From JAICUY01 sp963716585 (GTDB lineage Bacteria; Chloroflexota; Limnocylindria; QHBO01): a DNA stretch of 64,000 nt. The stretch lies in NCBI GenBank assembly GCA_963716585.1, contig CAVQTN010000004.1, positions 744,001-808,000 on the forward strand, read 5' to 3'. A program made the position numbers and the translations under genes. Shown in pieces: positions 52,314-61,732 of the stretch (within the stretch, counting starts at the first letter, position 1; every line of letters starts with the position of its first letter). The notes under the pieces are model-generated. The model was not told the origin of the DNA. It did no database searches and worked only from the letters and a program-made list of their open reading frames with translations.

Positions 52314-52943
52314 ATGGACCGCGCCAGCAGGATCACACGGCGGGCGCTCGGGACGATCGGAGGCGAGGTGCGCACTGCGCGACGAGCGCTCGGCGCCAGC
52401 CAGGACGCCGTCGGCGCCGCATGTGGACTCTCCGGCGCCGAAATCGGCCGGATCGAACGCGGCCAGGCCCCATGGCTCGATGTCGCAAATGCCTGTCGCG
52501 TGTTCGGGGCGGTCGGACTCGACCTGTCGGTACGCGGATTCGCGGCGGGCGGGTCCATTCGCGATTCGGTCCACGATCAGCTGCTCACAAGATTCGAGAA
52601 GCAAATCGCCGCCGTCTTCCGACCCCGGCGTGAGTGGGCTCTTCCGATTCCTGGCGATCCGCGAGCCATCGATCTCGTGCTCGAAGGGCTACCGAAGCTG
52701 ATCGCCGTCGAGGCAGAGACATTTCTGGACGATCTGCAGAATCTGCAACGGCGACTCGAATTGAAACGACGTGACTCGGGAATCGAGCGGATGATCCTGC
52801 TCGTTCGGGACACGCAGCGGAATCGGGACATCATCCGGGCTTCCGCCAGCCTGCGCACCGCGTTCCCGCTCGGGACGCGCGCTGTCCTCGGCGCGCTTCG
52901 GGTCGGCCACGACCCGCGAGCGAACGGCATCGGGTTCCTGTAA
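52314..52943 (+). CDS. XRE-family helix-turn-helix regulator within a repeat-flanked cassette
   Basis: A 209-residue protein. The N-terminal HTH is IGGEVRTARRALGASQDAVGAACGLSGAEIGRIERGQAPWLDVANACRVFGAVGLDLSVRGF. The C-terminal 110 residues (LLTRFEKQIAAVFRPRREWALPIPGDPRAIDLVLEG, then IERMILLVRDTQRNRDIIRASASLRTAFPLGTRAVLGALRVG) look like a nuclease-like or ligand-binding domain common in this type of orphan regulator. AAGGA lies before this ATG; a start at 52293 is the alternative. Direct repeats flank it with 78 and 9 bases between. It may be mobile, or bind the repeat palindromes. The role is unknown. Confidence 0.82.
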   Translation: MDRASRITRRALGTIGGEVRTARRALGASQDAVGAACGLSGAEIGRIERGQAPWLDVANACRVFGAVGLDLSVRGFAAGGSIRDSVHDQLLTRFEKQIAAVFRPRREWALPIPGDPRAIDLVLEGLPKLIAVEAETFLDDLQNLQRRLELKRRDSGIERMILLVRDTQRNRDIIRASASLRTAFPLGTRAVLGALRVGHDPRANGIGFL

Positions 52944-52952
52944 GCGCGCCGG

Positions 52953-53081
52953 CCTCGCAGCACGAGTCAGTGCGGGAAGAAGGCGGAGCTCCTTCCCGAT
53001 TCGCGGCGGCGCACGAGTCGAATCGGAAGGAGCTGCCCGGACGCGGTGCCTGCTTCCGGGACTGACTCGCAGCACGAGTCA
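52953..53081. repeat. 129-bp structured repeat, copy 2
   Basis: It matches copy 1 (52105-52235) almost base for base, including the internal stem. Its left palindrome is degraded (GGCCTCGCAGCACGAGTCA) while the right one (53063-53081) is intact. It starts nine bases after the XRE stop and ends 38 bases before the copA start. Confidence 0.8.
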
Positions 53082-53104
53082 AGGCGGCAGACACCGCTCG
53101 CGGT

Positions 53105-53119
53105 ATACTCCCCAGCAGT

Positions 53120-53121
<2 letters not shown>
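53105..53121 (+). promoter_or_regulatory. CsoR/RcnR-family operator-like dyad overlapping the copA start
   Basis: ATACT-CCCCAGC-AGTAT; on the other strand it reads TACT-N7-AGTA with a G-run, the pattern bound by RcnR/CsoR-type metal repressors. It overlaps a TATACT sequence (53104-53109) that could be the -10 element, and runs into the ATG at 53120. No repressor gene is in the window. Confidence 0.45.
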
Positions 53122-55331
<2,210 letters not shown>

Positions 55332-55347
55332 GGCAGAGGTTCGACCG

Positions 55348-55551
55348 ATGACCGATCTCGACCAGCGCGTCGACCAGGAGACCGACCCGGTGTGCGGCAT
55401 GGCCGTCAACCCCGAGGACGCCCGCACCCAGGGGCTTACCGCCGAATACCAGGGACGCGAGTATTTCTTCTGCAGCCGGGGATGCCTGCTCGAGTTCGCG
55501 GATGACCCGGCGCGCGCCTTCGAGCCGGACTCCGCCCCGCACATGCATTGA
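55348..55551 (+). CDS. YHS-domain small protein
   Basis: A 67-residue protein containing a complete YHS motif: DPVCGMAVNPEDARTQGLTAEYQGREYFFCSRGCLLEF. The cysteines (CGM, FCSRGC) suggest metal binding, probably copper or heavy metals; YHS domains are often attached to CopA. It lies 16 bases after copA and four bases before the ferritin-VIT1 gene, so all three are likely one operon. Confidence 0.92.
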   Translation: MTDLDQRVDQETDPVCGMAVNPEDARTQGLTAEYQGREYFFCSRGCLLEFADDPARAFEPDSAPHMH

Positions 55552-55554
55552 GCG

Positions 55555-56667
55555 ATGACCAGGACCGATGCGGCTCGCTGGCGCGACAACCTGCAGGGCG
55601 AGGTCGATGGCGCCCATGTCTACCGCGCCATGGCCGATGGTGCCGGCGACGACAAGCTCGCCGACCTGTACCGTCGCTTGGGGAGCGTGGAGGACCGCCA
55701 CGCCGAGCTGTGGCGCGCGCGCCTTACCGAGGCATCGGCTGACAGTGTCGTGCGACCTTCCTGGCGAGCGCAGGTGCTGGCCTTCGTCGCTCGGCGGTTC
55801 GGCGCCGGCCTAGTCTCGCCGATCATGGCCACCCAGGAGCGCCGGGGGCGGACCATGTACGACGACCAGCCGGAGGCGGCCGGCACGTCGCTTCCGGCCG
55901 ACGAGCGGTCGCATGCGCGACTGTTGCACAACGTCACCGGCGGCGCGAGCGGCGCGACGCTCGCGCGCTTCGAGGGCCGGCACCGAGGCATCGGCGGCAA
56001 CGCGCTGCGCGCTGCGGTGCTCGGCGCGAACGACGGCCTGGTCTCGAACTTCAGCCTGGTCATGGGCGTGGCCGGGGCGACCGCGGGCGGCCGGCCGGTG
56101 CTGGTTGCGGGTCTCGCGGGCCTGCTGGCGGGATCGCTGTCGATGGCGCTCGGCGAGTGGCTCAGCGTGCAGAGCGCCCGTGAGCTGTACGCCAACCAGA
56201 TCGCGACGGAGGCCGACGAACTCGCCGCCTTTCCGGACGAAGAGGAGCAGGAGCTGCGGCTGATCTACGAGTCGAAAGGCCTGCGGCCGGATGAGGCGCG
56301 GATGCTGGCGCATCGGATCATGGGCGGCGACCCGGCGGTCGCCCTCGACACGATGAGCCGCGAGGAGCTCGGCATCGATCCGGACGACCTGGGCGGCTCG
56401 GCATGGGTCGCCGGCACCACCTCGTTCTCGCTGTTCGCGCTCGGGGCAGTCATCCCGGTGATCCCCTTCCTGATTGGGTCGGGCAGCGGTGCGATCGTGA
56501 CCTCGGCGGTGCTGTCGGCATTCGCGCTCTTCGGGCTTGGGGCCGTGATCACCATCATGACCGGCAAGCACGCGCTCCAGTCGGGCCTGCGCCAGGTGGG
56601 ATTCGGACTCGCCGCCGCGGCGATCACCTTCGGCATCGGCACGTTGCTGGGGGCGGCCATCCACTGA
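55555..56667 (+). CDS. Ferritin-like domain fused to a VIT1/CCC1 iron transporter (MbfA-like)
   Basis: A 370-residue membrane protein. The first 90 residues form a ferritin/rubrerythrin-like helical bundle (LQGEVDGAHVYRAMADGAGDDKLADLYRRLGSVEDRHAELWRARL, with Glu/His iron ligands). The remainder is a CCC1/VIT1-type transporter: ALRAAVLGANDGLVSNFSLVMGVAGA, SLSMALGEWLSVQSARELY, then the metal-binding EADELAAFPDEEEQELRLIYESKGL and three final helices. The same fusion is known as MbfA, which exports iron under acid or oxidative stress. It acts at the cytoplasmic membrane. Confidence 0.93.
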   Translation: MTRTDAARWRDNLQGEVDGAHVYRAMADGAGDDKLADLYRRLGSVEDRHAELWRARLTEASADSVVRPSWRAQVLAFVARRFGAGLVSPIMATQERRGRTMYDDQPEAAGTSLPADERSHARLLHNVTGGASGATLARFEGRHRGIGGNALRAAVLGANDGLVSNFSLVMGVAGATAGGRPVLVAGLAGLLAGSLSMALGEWLSVQSARELYANQIATEADELAAFPDEEEQELRLIYESKGLRPDEARMLAHRIMGGDPAVALDTMSREELGIDPDDLGGSAWVAGTTSFSLFALGAVIPVIPFLIGSGSGAIVTSAVLSAFALFGLGAVITIMTGKHALQSGLRQVGFGLAAAAITFGIGTLLGAAIH

Positions 56668-56702
56668 TACGTCCGCGCGGGGACCGGTAGACTGCGTGGC
56701 AG

Positions 56703-57617
56703 ATGCCGCTCATCGCCGCCAGGGGACTGACGAAGCGCTACTCCGGAGGAGTCACTGCCCTCGACGGGCTGACGCTGGACGTCGAACCGGGAATCATCGG
56801 CCTGGTTGGCGCCAATGGCGCCGGCAAGAGCACGCTGCTGAAGATCCTGCTGGGGCTCATCAAGCCGACCAGTGGCAGCGTCAGCGTGATGGACATGGAC
56901 GTCGTCACGCAGGGCTCGCAGATTCGCCAGTTCGTCGGCTACCTGCCAGAGCACGACTGCCTGCCGCCGGACCTGTCGGCGACCGATTTCGTGACCCACA
57001 TGGGCCGCATGGCGGGGCTTCCGGCCGATGCGTCGCGTGAGCGCACCGCCGAGGTCCTGCGCCACGTCGGACTCTACGAGGAGCGCTACCGCGCCATCGG
57101 TGGCTACTCGACCGGCATGAAGCAGCGTGTCAAGCTCGCCCAGGCGCTGGTCCACGACCCCAAGCTGCTGCTTCTCGACGAGCCGACCAACGGCCTCGAT
57201 CCCGCCGGTCGTGACGAGATGCTCGATCTCGTGAAACGGACCGGCACGGAATTCGGGATCGCGACGATCGTGGCCAGCCACCTCCTCGGCGAGATCGAGC
57301 GCGTGTGCAACTTCCTGCTGGCCATCGACGGCGGCAAGCTGCTGCGCGCCGCACCGATCGCGTCGTTCACCGAGCAGACCGGGACACTGGCGATCGACGT
57401 CGAGGAGGGCGCCGAGACGCTGGTGCAGCGCCTGGCCGACCACGGATTGACCGCCAGGCTCGATGGTCAGAGCGTGCTCGTGGACCTTCCCAACACGGAG
57501 CCGTACGACGTGGTGCGCGATACCGTCGACGAGCTGGGGCTGTCGCTGCTGCGGCTGGAGCAGCGACGCCATCGGCTCGAGGACCTGTTCAGCGGAGCAG
57601 CCGATGACGCTGCCTGA
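56703..57617 (+). CDS. ABC transporter ATP-binding protein
   Basis: A 304-residue ABC-2 type ATPase. Motifs are LVGANGAGKSTLLKILLGL (Walker A), YSTGMKQRVKLAQAL (signature), KLLLLDEPTNGLDPAG (Walker B) and IVASHLLGEIERV (H-loop). The C-terminal part (FTEQTGTLAIDVEEGAETLVQRLADHGL, then EDLFSGAA) is the usual extension. It overlaps the downstream permease by 14 bases. The second ATPase/permease pair follows in the same operon, so this is a two-pair ABC-2 exporter. The substrate is unknown. Confidence 0.92.
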   Translation: MPLIAARGLTKRYSGGVTALDGLTLDVEPGIIGLVGANGAGKSTLLKILLGLIKPTSGSVSVMDMDVVTQGSQIRQFVGYLPEHDCLPPDLSATDFVTHMGRMAGLPADASRERTAEVLRHVGLYEERYRAIGGYSTGMKQRVKLAQALVHDPKLLLLDEPTNGLDPAGRDEMLDLVKRTGTEFGIATIVASHLLGEIERVCNFLLAIDGGKLLRAAPIASFTEQTGTLAIDVEEGAETLVQRLADHGLTARLDGQSVLVDLPNTEPYDVVRDTVDELGLSLLRLEQRRHRLEDLFSGAADDAA

Positions 57618-58527
57618 CGCACCCGCCGTGGCGCGCACGCGGACCGGCGCGATCTACGACCTCGGCTACCAGGGCTACGACGGCCCGCGGCTTGGGCGCC
57701 GCGCCGCCATCGCCACGCTCTTCTGGTCGAGCTGGCGCTCCGCGTTCGGGCTGGGGCGCAGCGCGCGCTCCAAGATCGTGCCGTGGGGACTCACGATCAT
57801 CGCCCTGCTGCCGGCGGCCGTGGCGGTCGGCATCGTCGCGCTGGTCGGTGACGCCGTGCAGCCATTCACCTACGACAACTACCTGCCCCAGATCGCCATC
57901 ACGCTGAGCATCTTTGTGGCGGCCCAGGCACCCGAGCTCGTCGGCGGCGACCAGCGCAACCAGGTCCTGTCCCTCTACTTCAGCCATGCCATCCAGCGCA
58001 TCGACTACGCCGCGGCCAAGATGGCGGCGCTGACGGCGGCGCTGCTGGTCGTCACCCTGACCCCGCAACTCGTCCTCTTCGCCGGCAGGGTGCTGAGCTC
58101 CACCGACCTGCTGTCCGCGCTCGGCGACGAGGCACCCAAGCTGATCCAGATCCTGGTCTCCTCACTGCTCTATTCGGCGACCTTCGCGGTCATCGGGCTG
58201 GCGATCGCAGCCTTCACCCCGCGACGGTCGTTCGCCACCGGCGCCATCATCGCCTTCTTCCTGGTGACCTCCATCGTCAGCCAGATCCTGTCGTCGATCG
58301 GCACCGCCCAGCTGAGCCAGTACGCCCAGCTGCTCGACATCAACCAGGTGCTGCTGGGCGTTACCTACACGATCTTCGGCGGCCCCGGCTTCTCGTTCGG
58401 GCCGCCTCGCGACCCGCCGAGCCTCACCCCGGACCTGTCCGGCGTGGCCTACTTCGCGGCGCTGGCGATCGTGCTGGTGGTAGCCGCCGGGGTCGTCGTG
58501 CTGCGCTACCGACGGATCCAGGCATGA
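57604..58527 (+). CDS. ABC-2 type permease
   Basis: A 307-residue permease with about six helices, such as IVPWGLTIIALLPAAVAVGIVALVGDAV, YLPQIAITLSIFVAAQAPELVGGDQRNQVLSLYFSHAIQRIDYAAAKMAALTAALLVVTL and FATGAIIAFFLVTSIVSQIL. The N-terminus IYDLGYQGYDGPRLG is typical of ABC-2 permeases of this group. It overlaps both the preceding and following ATPase genes. It is the membrane partner of the first ATPase. Confidence 0.85.
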   Translation: MTLPDAPAVARTRTGAIYDLGYQGYDGPRLGRRAAIATLFWSSWRSAFGLGRSARSKIVPWGLTIIALLPAAVAVGIVALVGDAVQPFTYDNYLPQIAITLSIFVAAQAPELVGGDQRNQVLSLYFSHAIQRIDYAAAKMAALTAALLVVTLTPQLVLFAGRVLSSTDLLSALGDEAPKLIQILVSSLLYSATFAVIGLAIAAFTPRRSFATGAIIAFFLVTSIVSQILSSIGTAQLSQYAQLLDINQVLLGVTYTIFGGPGFSFGPPRDPPSLTPDLSGVAYFAALAIVLVVAAGVVVLRYRRIQA

Positions 58528-59480
58528 CCGCCTCGACCCCGGCGGCAGCGCCAGCTGTCAGCCCAGCCGTCCCCGCCATCTCCGTCGATCATGTCTCGCG
58601 CTGGTACGGCAACGTCGTGGCGATCAACGACGTCAGCTTCTCGCTGACCGCCGGCGTGACCGGCCTGCTGGGACCCAACGGCGCCGGCAAGTCGACGCTG
58701 CTGCACATGCTCTCGGGCTTTCTGCGCCCCTCGACCGGCGGCGTGGCGGTGGAGGGCGTCGCGACGTTCGGCAATCCGGAGATCTACCGACGCATCGGCC
58801 TGGTGCCGGAGCGCGAATCGGCCTACACCTTTCTGACCGCGCGCGAGTTCGTGGTCGCCAGCGCGCGACTGCAGAAGATCGCCCAGCCGGAGGCCGCCGC
58901 CCAGCGAGCGATCGCGCTGGTCGAGATGGAATCGGCGCAGGATCGACCCATCGGGACCTACTCGAAAGGGATGCGACAGCGCGCCAAGGTGGCCGCGGCG
59001 CTCGTCCACGACCCGCCGATCCTGCTGCTCGACGAGCCGTTCAACGGCATGGACCCGCGTCAGCGGCTGCACATGATGGAGCTGCTGCGCCGGATGGGCT
59101 CGGAGGGCCGCACCATCCTCTTCAGCTCGCACATCCTCGAGGAGGTCGGGCGCCTCGCCCAGCAGGTGCTGGTCATCGTCGCCGGCCGGCTGGCCGCCTC
59201 CGGCGACTTTCGGGAAATCCGTCGACTGATGACCGATCGACCGCACACCTTCACGGTGCGCTCCTCGAACGATCGGGTGCTGGCGGCGGTGCTGGTCGGG
59301 GAGCCGACGATCGCCGGCGTGTCGCTGGACGACGGCGTGCTCACCGTGCGCAGCAATGACTTCGGCGCGTTCAGCCGTACGGTCAGCGGCCTCGCGCGCC
59401 GGGCCGACGTCACGCTGCACGAGCTGCTGCCGACCGACGAGTCGCTCGAATCGGTCTTCAGCTACCTGGTGCGCCGATGA
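58524..59480 (+). CDS. ABC transporter ATP-binding protein
   Basis: A 318-residue ABC ATPase. LLGPNGAGKSTLLHMLSGFL (Walker A), TYSKGMRQRAKVAAALVHDP (signature), PILLLDEPFNGMDPRQ (Walker B) and ILFSSHILEEV (H-loop) are all intact. An Ala/Pro-rich N-terminal tail of 18 residues precedes the domain. The ATG overlaps the permease stop (ATGA). It is paired with the permease at 59506. Confidence 0.92.
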   Translation: MTASTPAAAPAVSPAVPAISVDHVSRWYGNVVAINDVSFSLTAGVTGLLGPNGAGKSTLLHMLSGFLRPSTGGVAVEGVATFGNPEIYRRIGLVPERESAYTFLTAREFVVASARLQKIAQPEAAAQRAIALVEMESAQDRPIGTYSKGMRQRAKVAAALVHDPPILLLDEPFNGMDPRQRLHMMELLRRMGSEGRTILFSSHILEEVGRLAQQVLVIVAGRLAASGDFREIRRLMTDRPHTFTVRSSNDRVLAAVLVGEPTIAGVSLDDGVLTVRSNDFGAFSRTVSGLARRADVTLHELLPTDESLESVFSYLVRR

Positions 59481-59505
59481 GCCGTCGCGCCCTCCGCGAG
59501 ACTGC

Positions 59506-60252
59506 ATGAACGCCGTCGTCGCGCGCCTGACCTTGCGACAGCTCCTGGGACGCAGGCGGCTGCTGCTGCTGCTGCTGCTGGGCGGCCTGATGGTGCTGGT
59601 CGCCGTCGTCTACCTGCTCAACAGCCTCGCCAACGGACGGGACCTGCAGAACCAGCGGTTCACGAGCCGATTGCTCGAGAACTTCGGCCTGGCGGTGCTC
59701 ATGCCGCTCGTGGCTCTGCTGCTCGGGACGGCCGCGCTGGGCGCCGAGATCGAGGATGGCACCGCCGTCTACCTGCTCGCCAAGCCCGTCCCGCGACGCA
59801 CCATCGTCTTCACCAAGCTCGCGGTCGCCGCCGTCGGTTCGATCCTGCTGACCAGCGTACCGATGCTGCTCGCCGGGGCCATTGCGGCGCAGGGCCTGGC
59901 CAATGGCTTGGTGCTCGCCCTGGCCGTGGCCGCCGGCGTCGGGTCGTTGATCTACTGCGCCATGTTCCTGGCCTTCAGCCTGGTGACCAGCCGTGCCCTG
60001 ATCTTCGGCCTGCTCTACGTGCTCGTCTGGGAGGGTCTGCTTGCCGGCCTCTTCGCCGGGACACGCACCTTCAGCGTGCGCCAGCAGACACTCGCCTTCG
60101 CCGATGCGCTCAGTGACGTCCCGCGCACCGTCCTCAACGCACAGCTCGATCTGACCACCGCGGTCATCGTGGGTGGCATCCTGTTCATCGGCGCCATCCT
60201 GATCGCCGTACGGCGCCTGCAGCACTTCGAGATCTCCGGCGAGACCGGCTAA
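59506..60252 (+). CDS. ABC-2 type permease
   Basis: A 248-residue membrane protein of six helices (LLLLLLLGGLMVLVAVVYLL; ENFGLAVLMPLVALLLGTAALGAEIEDGTAVYLLAKPV; LAVAAVGSILLTSVPMLLAG; VLALAVAAGVGSLIYCAMFLAFSLVTSRALIFGLLYVLVW). EDGTAVYLLAKPVPRR is the ABC-2 cytoplasmic loop. It is the last gene of the operon begun at 56703. Confidence 0.88.
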   Translation: MNAVVARLTLRQLLGRRRLLLLLLLGGLMVLVAVVYLLNSLANGRDLQNQRFTSRLLENFGLAVLMPLVALLLGTAALGAEIEDGTAVYLLAKPVPRRTIVFTKLAVAAVGSILLTSVPMLLAGAIAAQGLANGLVLALAVAAGVGSLIYCAMFLAFSLVTSRALIFGLLYVLVWEGLLAGLFAGTRTFSVRQQTLAFADALSDVPRTVLNAQLDLTTAVIVGGILFIGAILIAVRRLQHFEISGETG

Positions 60253-60268
60253 CCGCTACTCTCCCGCC

Positions 60269-61297
60269 ATGCAGCCGTGGTCTCGCGACTTCGTCGGGCG
60301 GATCGATGAGCATGTCATCGACAGCCAGGCGCTCACCGGCAACCCGCTCGGCGATCCGCATCGACGGCCGATCTGGGTCTACACCCCACCCGGCTACGAT
60401 GAGCATCCCGCCGAGCGCTACCCGAGCATCTATGTCATCCAGGGCCTGACCGGCCAGCTCGACATGTGGCGCAACCGCAGGGCGTTCGCCGGCGACCCGC
60501 TGGAGCTGACCGACGAGATGTTCGCGGCCCCGGACGCGCCACCTGCGATCGTGGTCTACGTCGACGCCTGGACAAGCCTCGGCGGCAGCCAGTTCCTCGA
60601 CTCGCCGGCGACCGGCCGCTACCACACCTACCTGTGCGACGAGGTCGTCCCGTTCGTGGACGGGCAGTACCGCACGCAGCCGCAGCCGCAGCATCGGGGC
60701 ATCGCCGGCAAATCGAGCGGCGGCTACGGCGCCATGGTCACGCCCATGCTCCGCCCCGACCTGTTCGGTGGGCTGGCCACGCATGCCGGCGACGCGTTGT
60801 TCGAGGTGGCCTACCAGCCCGACATTCGCGAAGCGGTCCGGGCCCTTCGCGACGAGTACGACTTCAGCTTCGATGGCTTCTGGGCCGACTTCCGCTCACG
60901 CCCCGGCCGCCCCAGGAAGAGCGACGGCTCCCTGCTGAACGTGTATTGCATGGCCGCCTGCTACTCGGCCGACGCCGACGGCACGGTTCAGCTCCCCTTC
61001 GAACTGCGCACCGGCCGCCTGCGGCCGGACGTCTGGGACCGCTGGCTGGCCTGGGATCCGGTGCGGATGGCGCCCGGCCACGACGATGCCCTGCGCGGCA
61101 TGCGCGCGATCTGGATCGATGCCGGCCGCTCCGACGACTTCTACCTCGACCTGGGCGCCGAGGCCTTCCGGGCGCAGCTGGACACGCTGGGCATCCGCGA
61201 CCAGGTCCGCTTCGAGCTGTTCGACGGGACGCACGCCGGGATCGAGTGGCGTTATCCACTGGCCCTGCGCTTCCTCGCCGAGCGGCTTGGCGCATGA
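60269..61297 (+). CDS. Esterase D/alpha-beta hydrolase-like enzyme
   Basis: A 342-residue serine hydrolase of the esterase (Fes/Ag85-like) family. RPIWVYTPPGYDEHPAERYPSIYVIQGLTG is the first strand region, GIAGKSSGGYGAM holds the nucleophile Ser, and FDGTHAGIEWRYPLALRFLAE contains the likely catalytic His. The middle (ALFEVAYQPDIREAVRALRDEYDFSFDGF) is a lid-like helical part. The substrate is unknown. The stop overlaps the response regulator start by ATGA. Confidence 0.88.
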   Translation: MQPWSRDFVGRIDEHVIDSQALTGNPLGDPHRRPIWVYTPPGYDEHPAERYPSIYVIQGLTGQLDMWRNRRAFAGDPLELTDEMFAAPDAPPAIVVYVDAWTSLGGSQFLDSPATGRYHTYLCDEVVPFVDGQYRTQPQPQHRGIAGKSSGGYGAMVTPMLRPDLFGGLATHAGDALFEVAYQPDIREAVRALRDEYDFSFDGFWADFRSRPGRPRKSDGSLLNVYCMAACYSADADGTVQLPFELRTGRLRPDVWDRWLAWDPVRMAPGHDDALRGMRAIWIDAGRSDDFYLDLGAEAFRAQLDTLGIRDQVRFELFDGTHAGIEWRYPLALRFLAERLGA

Positions 61298-61713
61298 CGG
61301 TGGATGGTCCGCGGATTGCTGTTCGTCTGACCGATATGCATCAGTCCCACACGGTGCTCGTCGTCGACGACGAGCCGGCGGTCCGCGAGATGCTCGACGA
61401 CGTGCTGACCAGCGAAGGCCATGACGTGCTCACCGCGCCCGACGGCGCCGCGGCTTTCGACGCGCTGCATCGTGGCGATCCGCGCCCCTGCATGATCCTG
61501 CTGGACCTGATCATGCCGCGCATGAACGGCTGGGAGTTCGCGGAGCTGCTGCTGGCCGATGAGGAGCTGCGCGACATCCCGTTCGCGATCATCGCCGCCA
61601 ACCCACGGTTTGCGGTCGATGCGCAACGCCTCGGCGCGAAGCGCTGGCTGGGCAAGCCCCTCGAGCTCACCGACCTGCTCAGCACGGTCGAGGAGCTGTG
61701 CGACGGCGCGTGA
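61294..61713 (+). CDS. Single-domain response regulator
   Basis: A 139-residue stand-alone receiver: HTVLVVDDEPAVREMLDDVLTSEGHDVLTAPDGAAAF, CMILLDLIMPRMNGWEF (phospho-Asp) and the conserved Lys in WLGKPLELTDLL. The switch Thr/Ser is replaced by Ala (FAIIAANPRF), which may alter signalling output. There is no DNA-binding domain. It overlaps the esterase by four bases and precedes a histidine kinase by 19 bases. It may feed into that kinase as a phosphorelay partner. Confidence 0.9.
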   Translation: MTVDGPRIAVRLTDMHQSHTVLVVDDEPAVREMLDDVLTSEGHDVLTAPDGAAAFDALHRGDPRPCMILLDLIMPRMNGWEFAELLLADEELRDIPFAIIAANPRFAVDAQRLGAKRWLGKPLELTDLLSTVEELCDGA

Positions 61714-61732
61714 AGCGGAGTCCCTCGAGCCG

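Noticed and set aside
52105..53081. The two 130-bp repeats as CRISPR or phage att sites
   Set aside because: Far too long for CRISPR repeats, no integrase or tRNA nearby, and only one gene between them.
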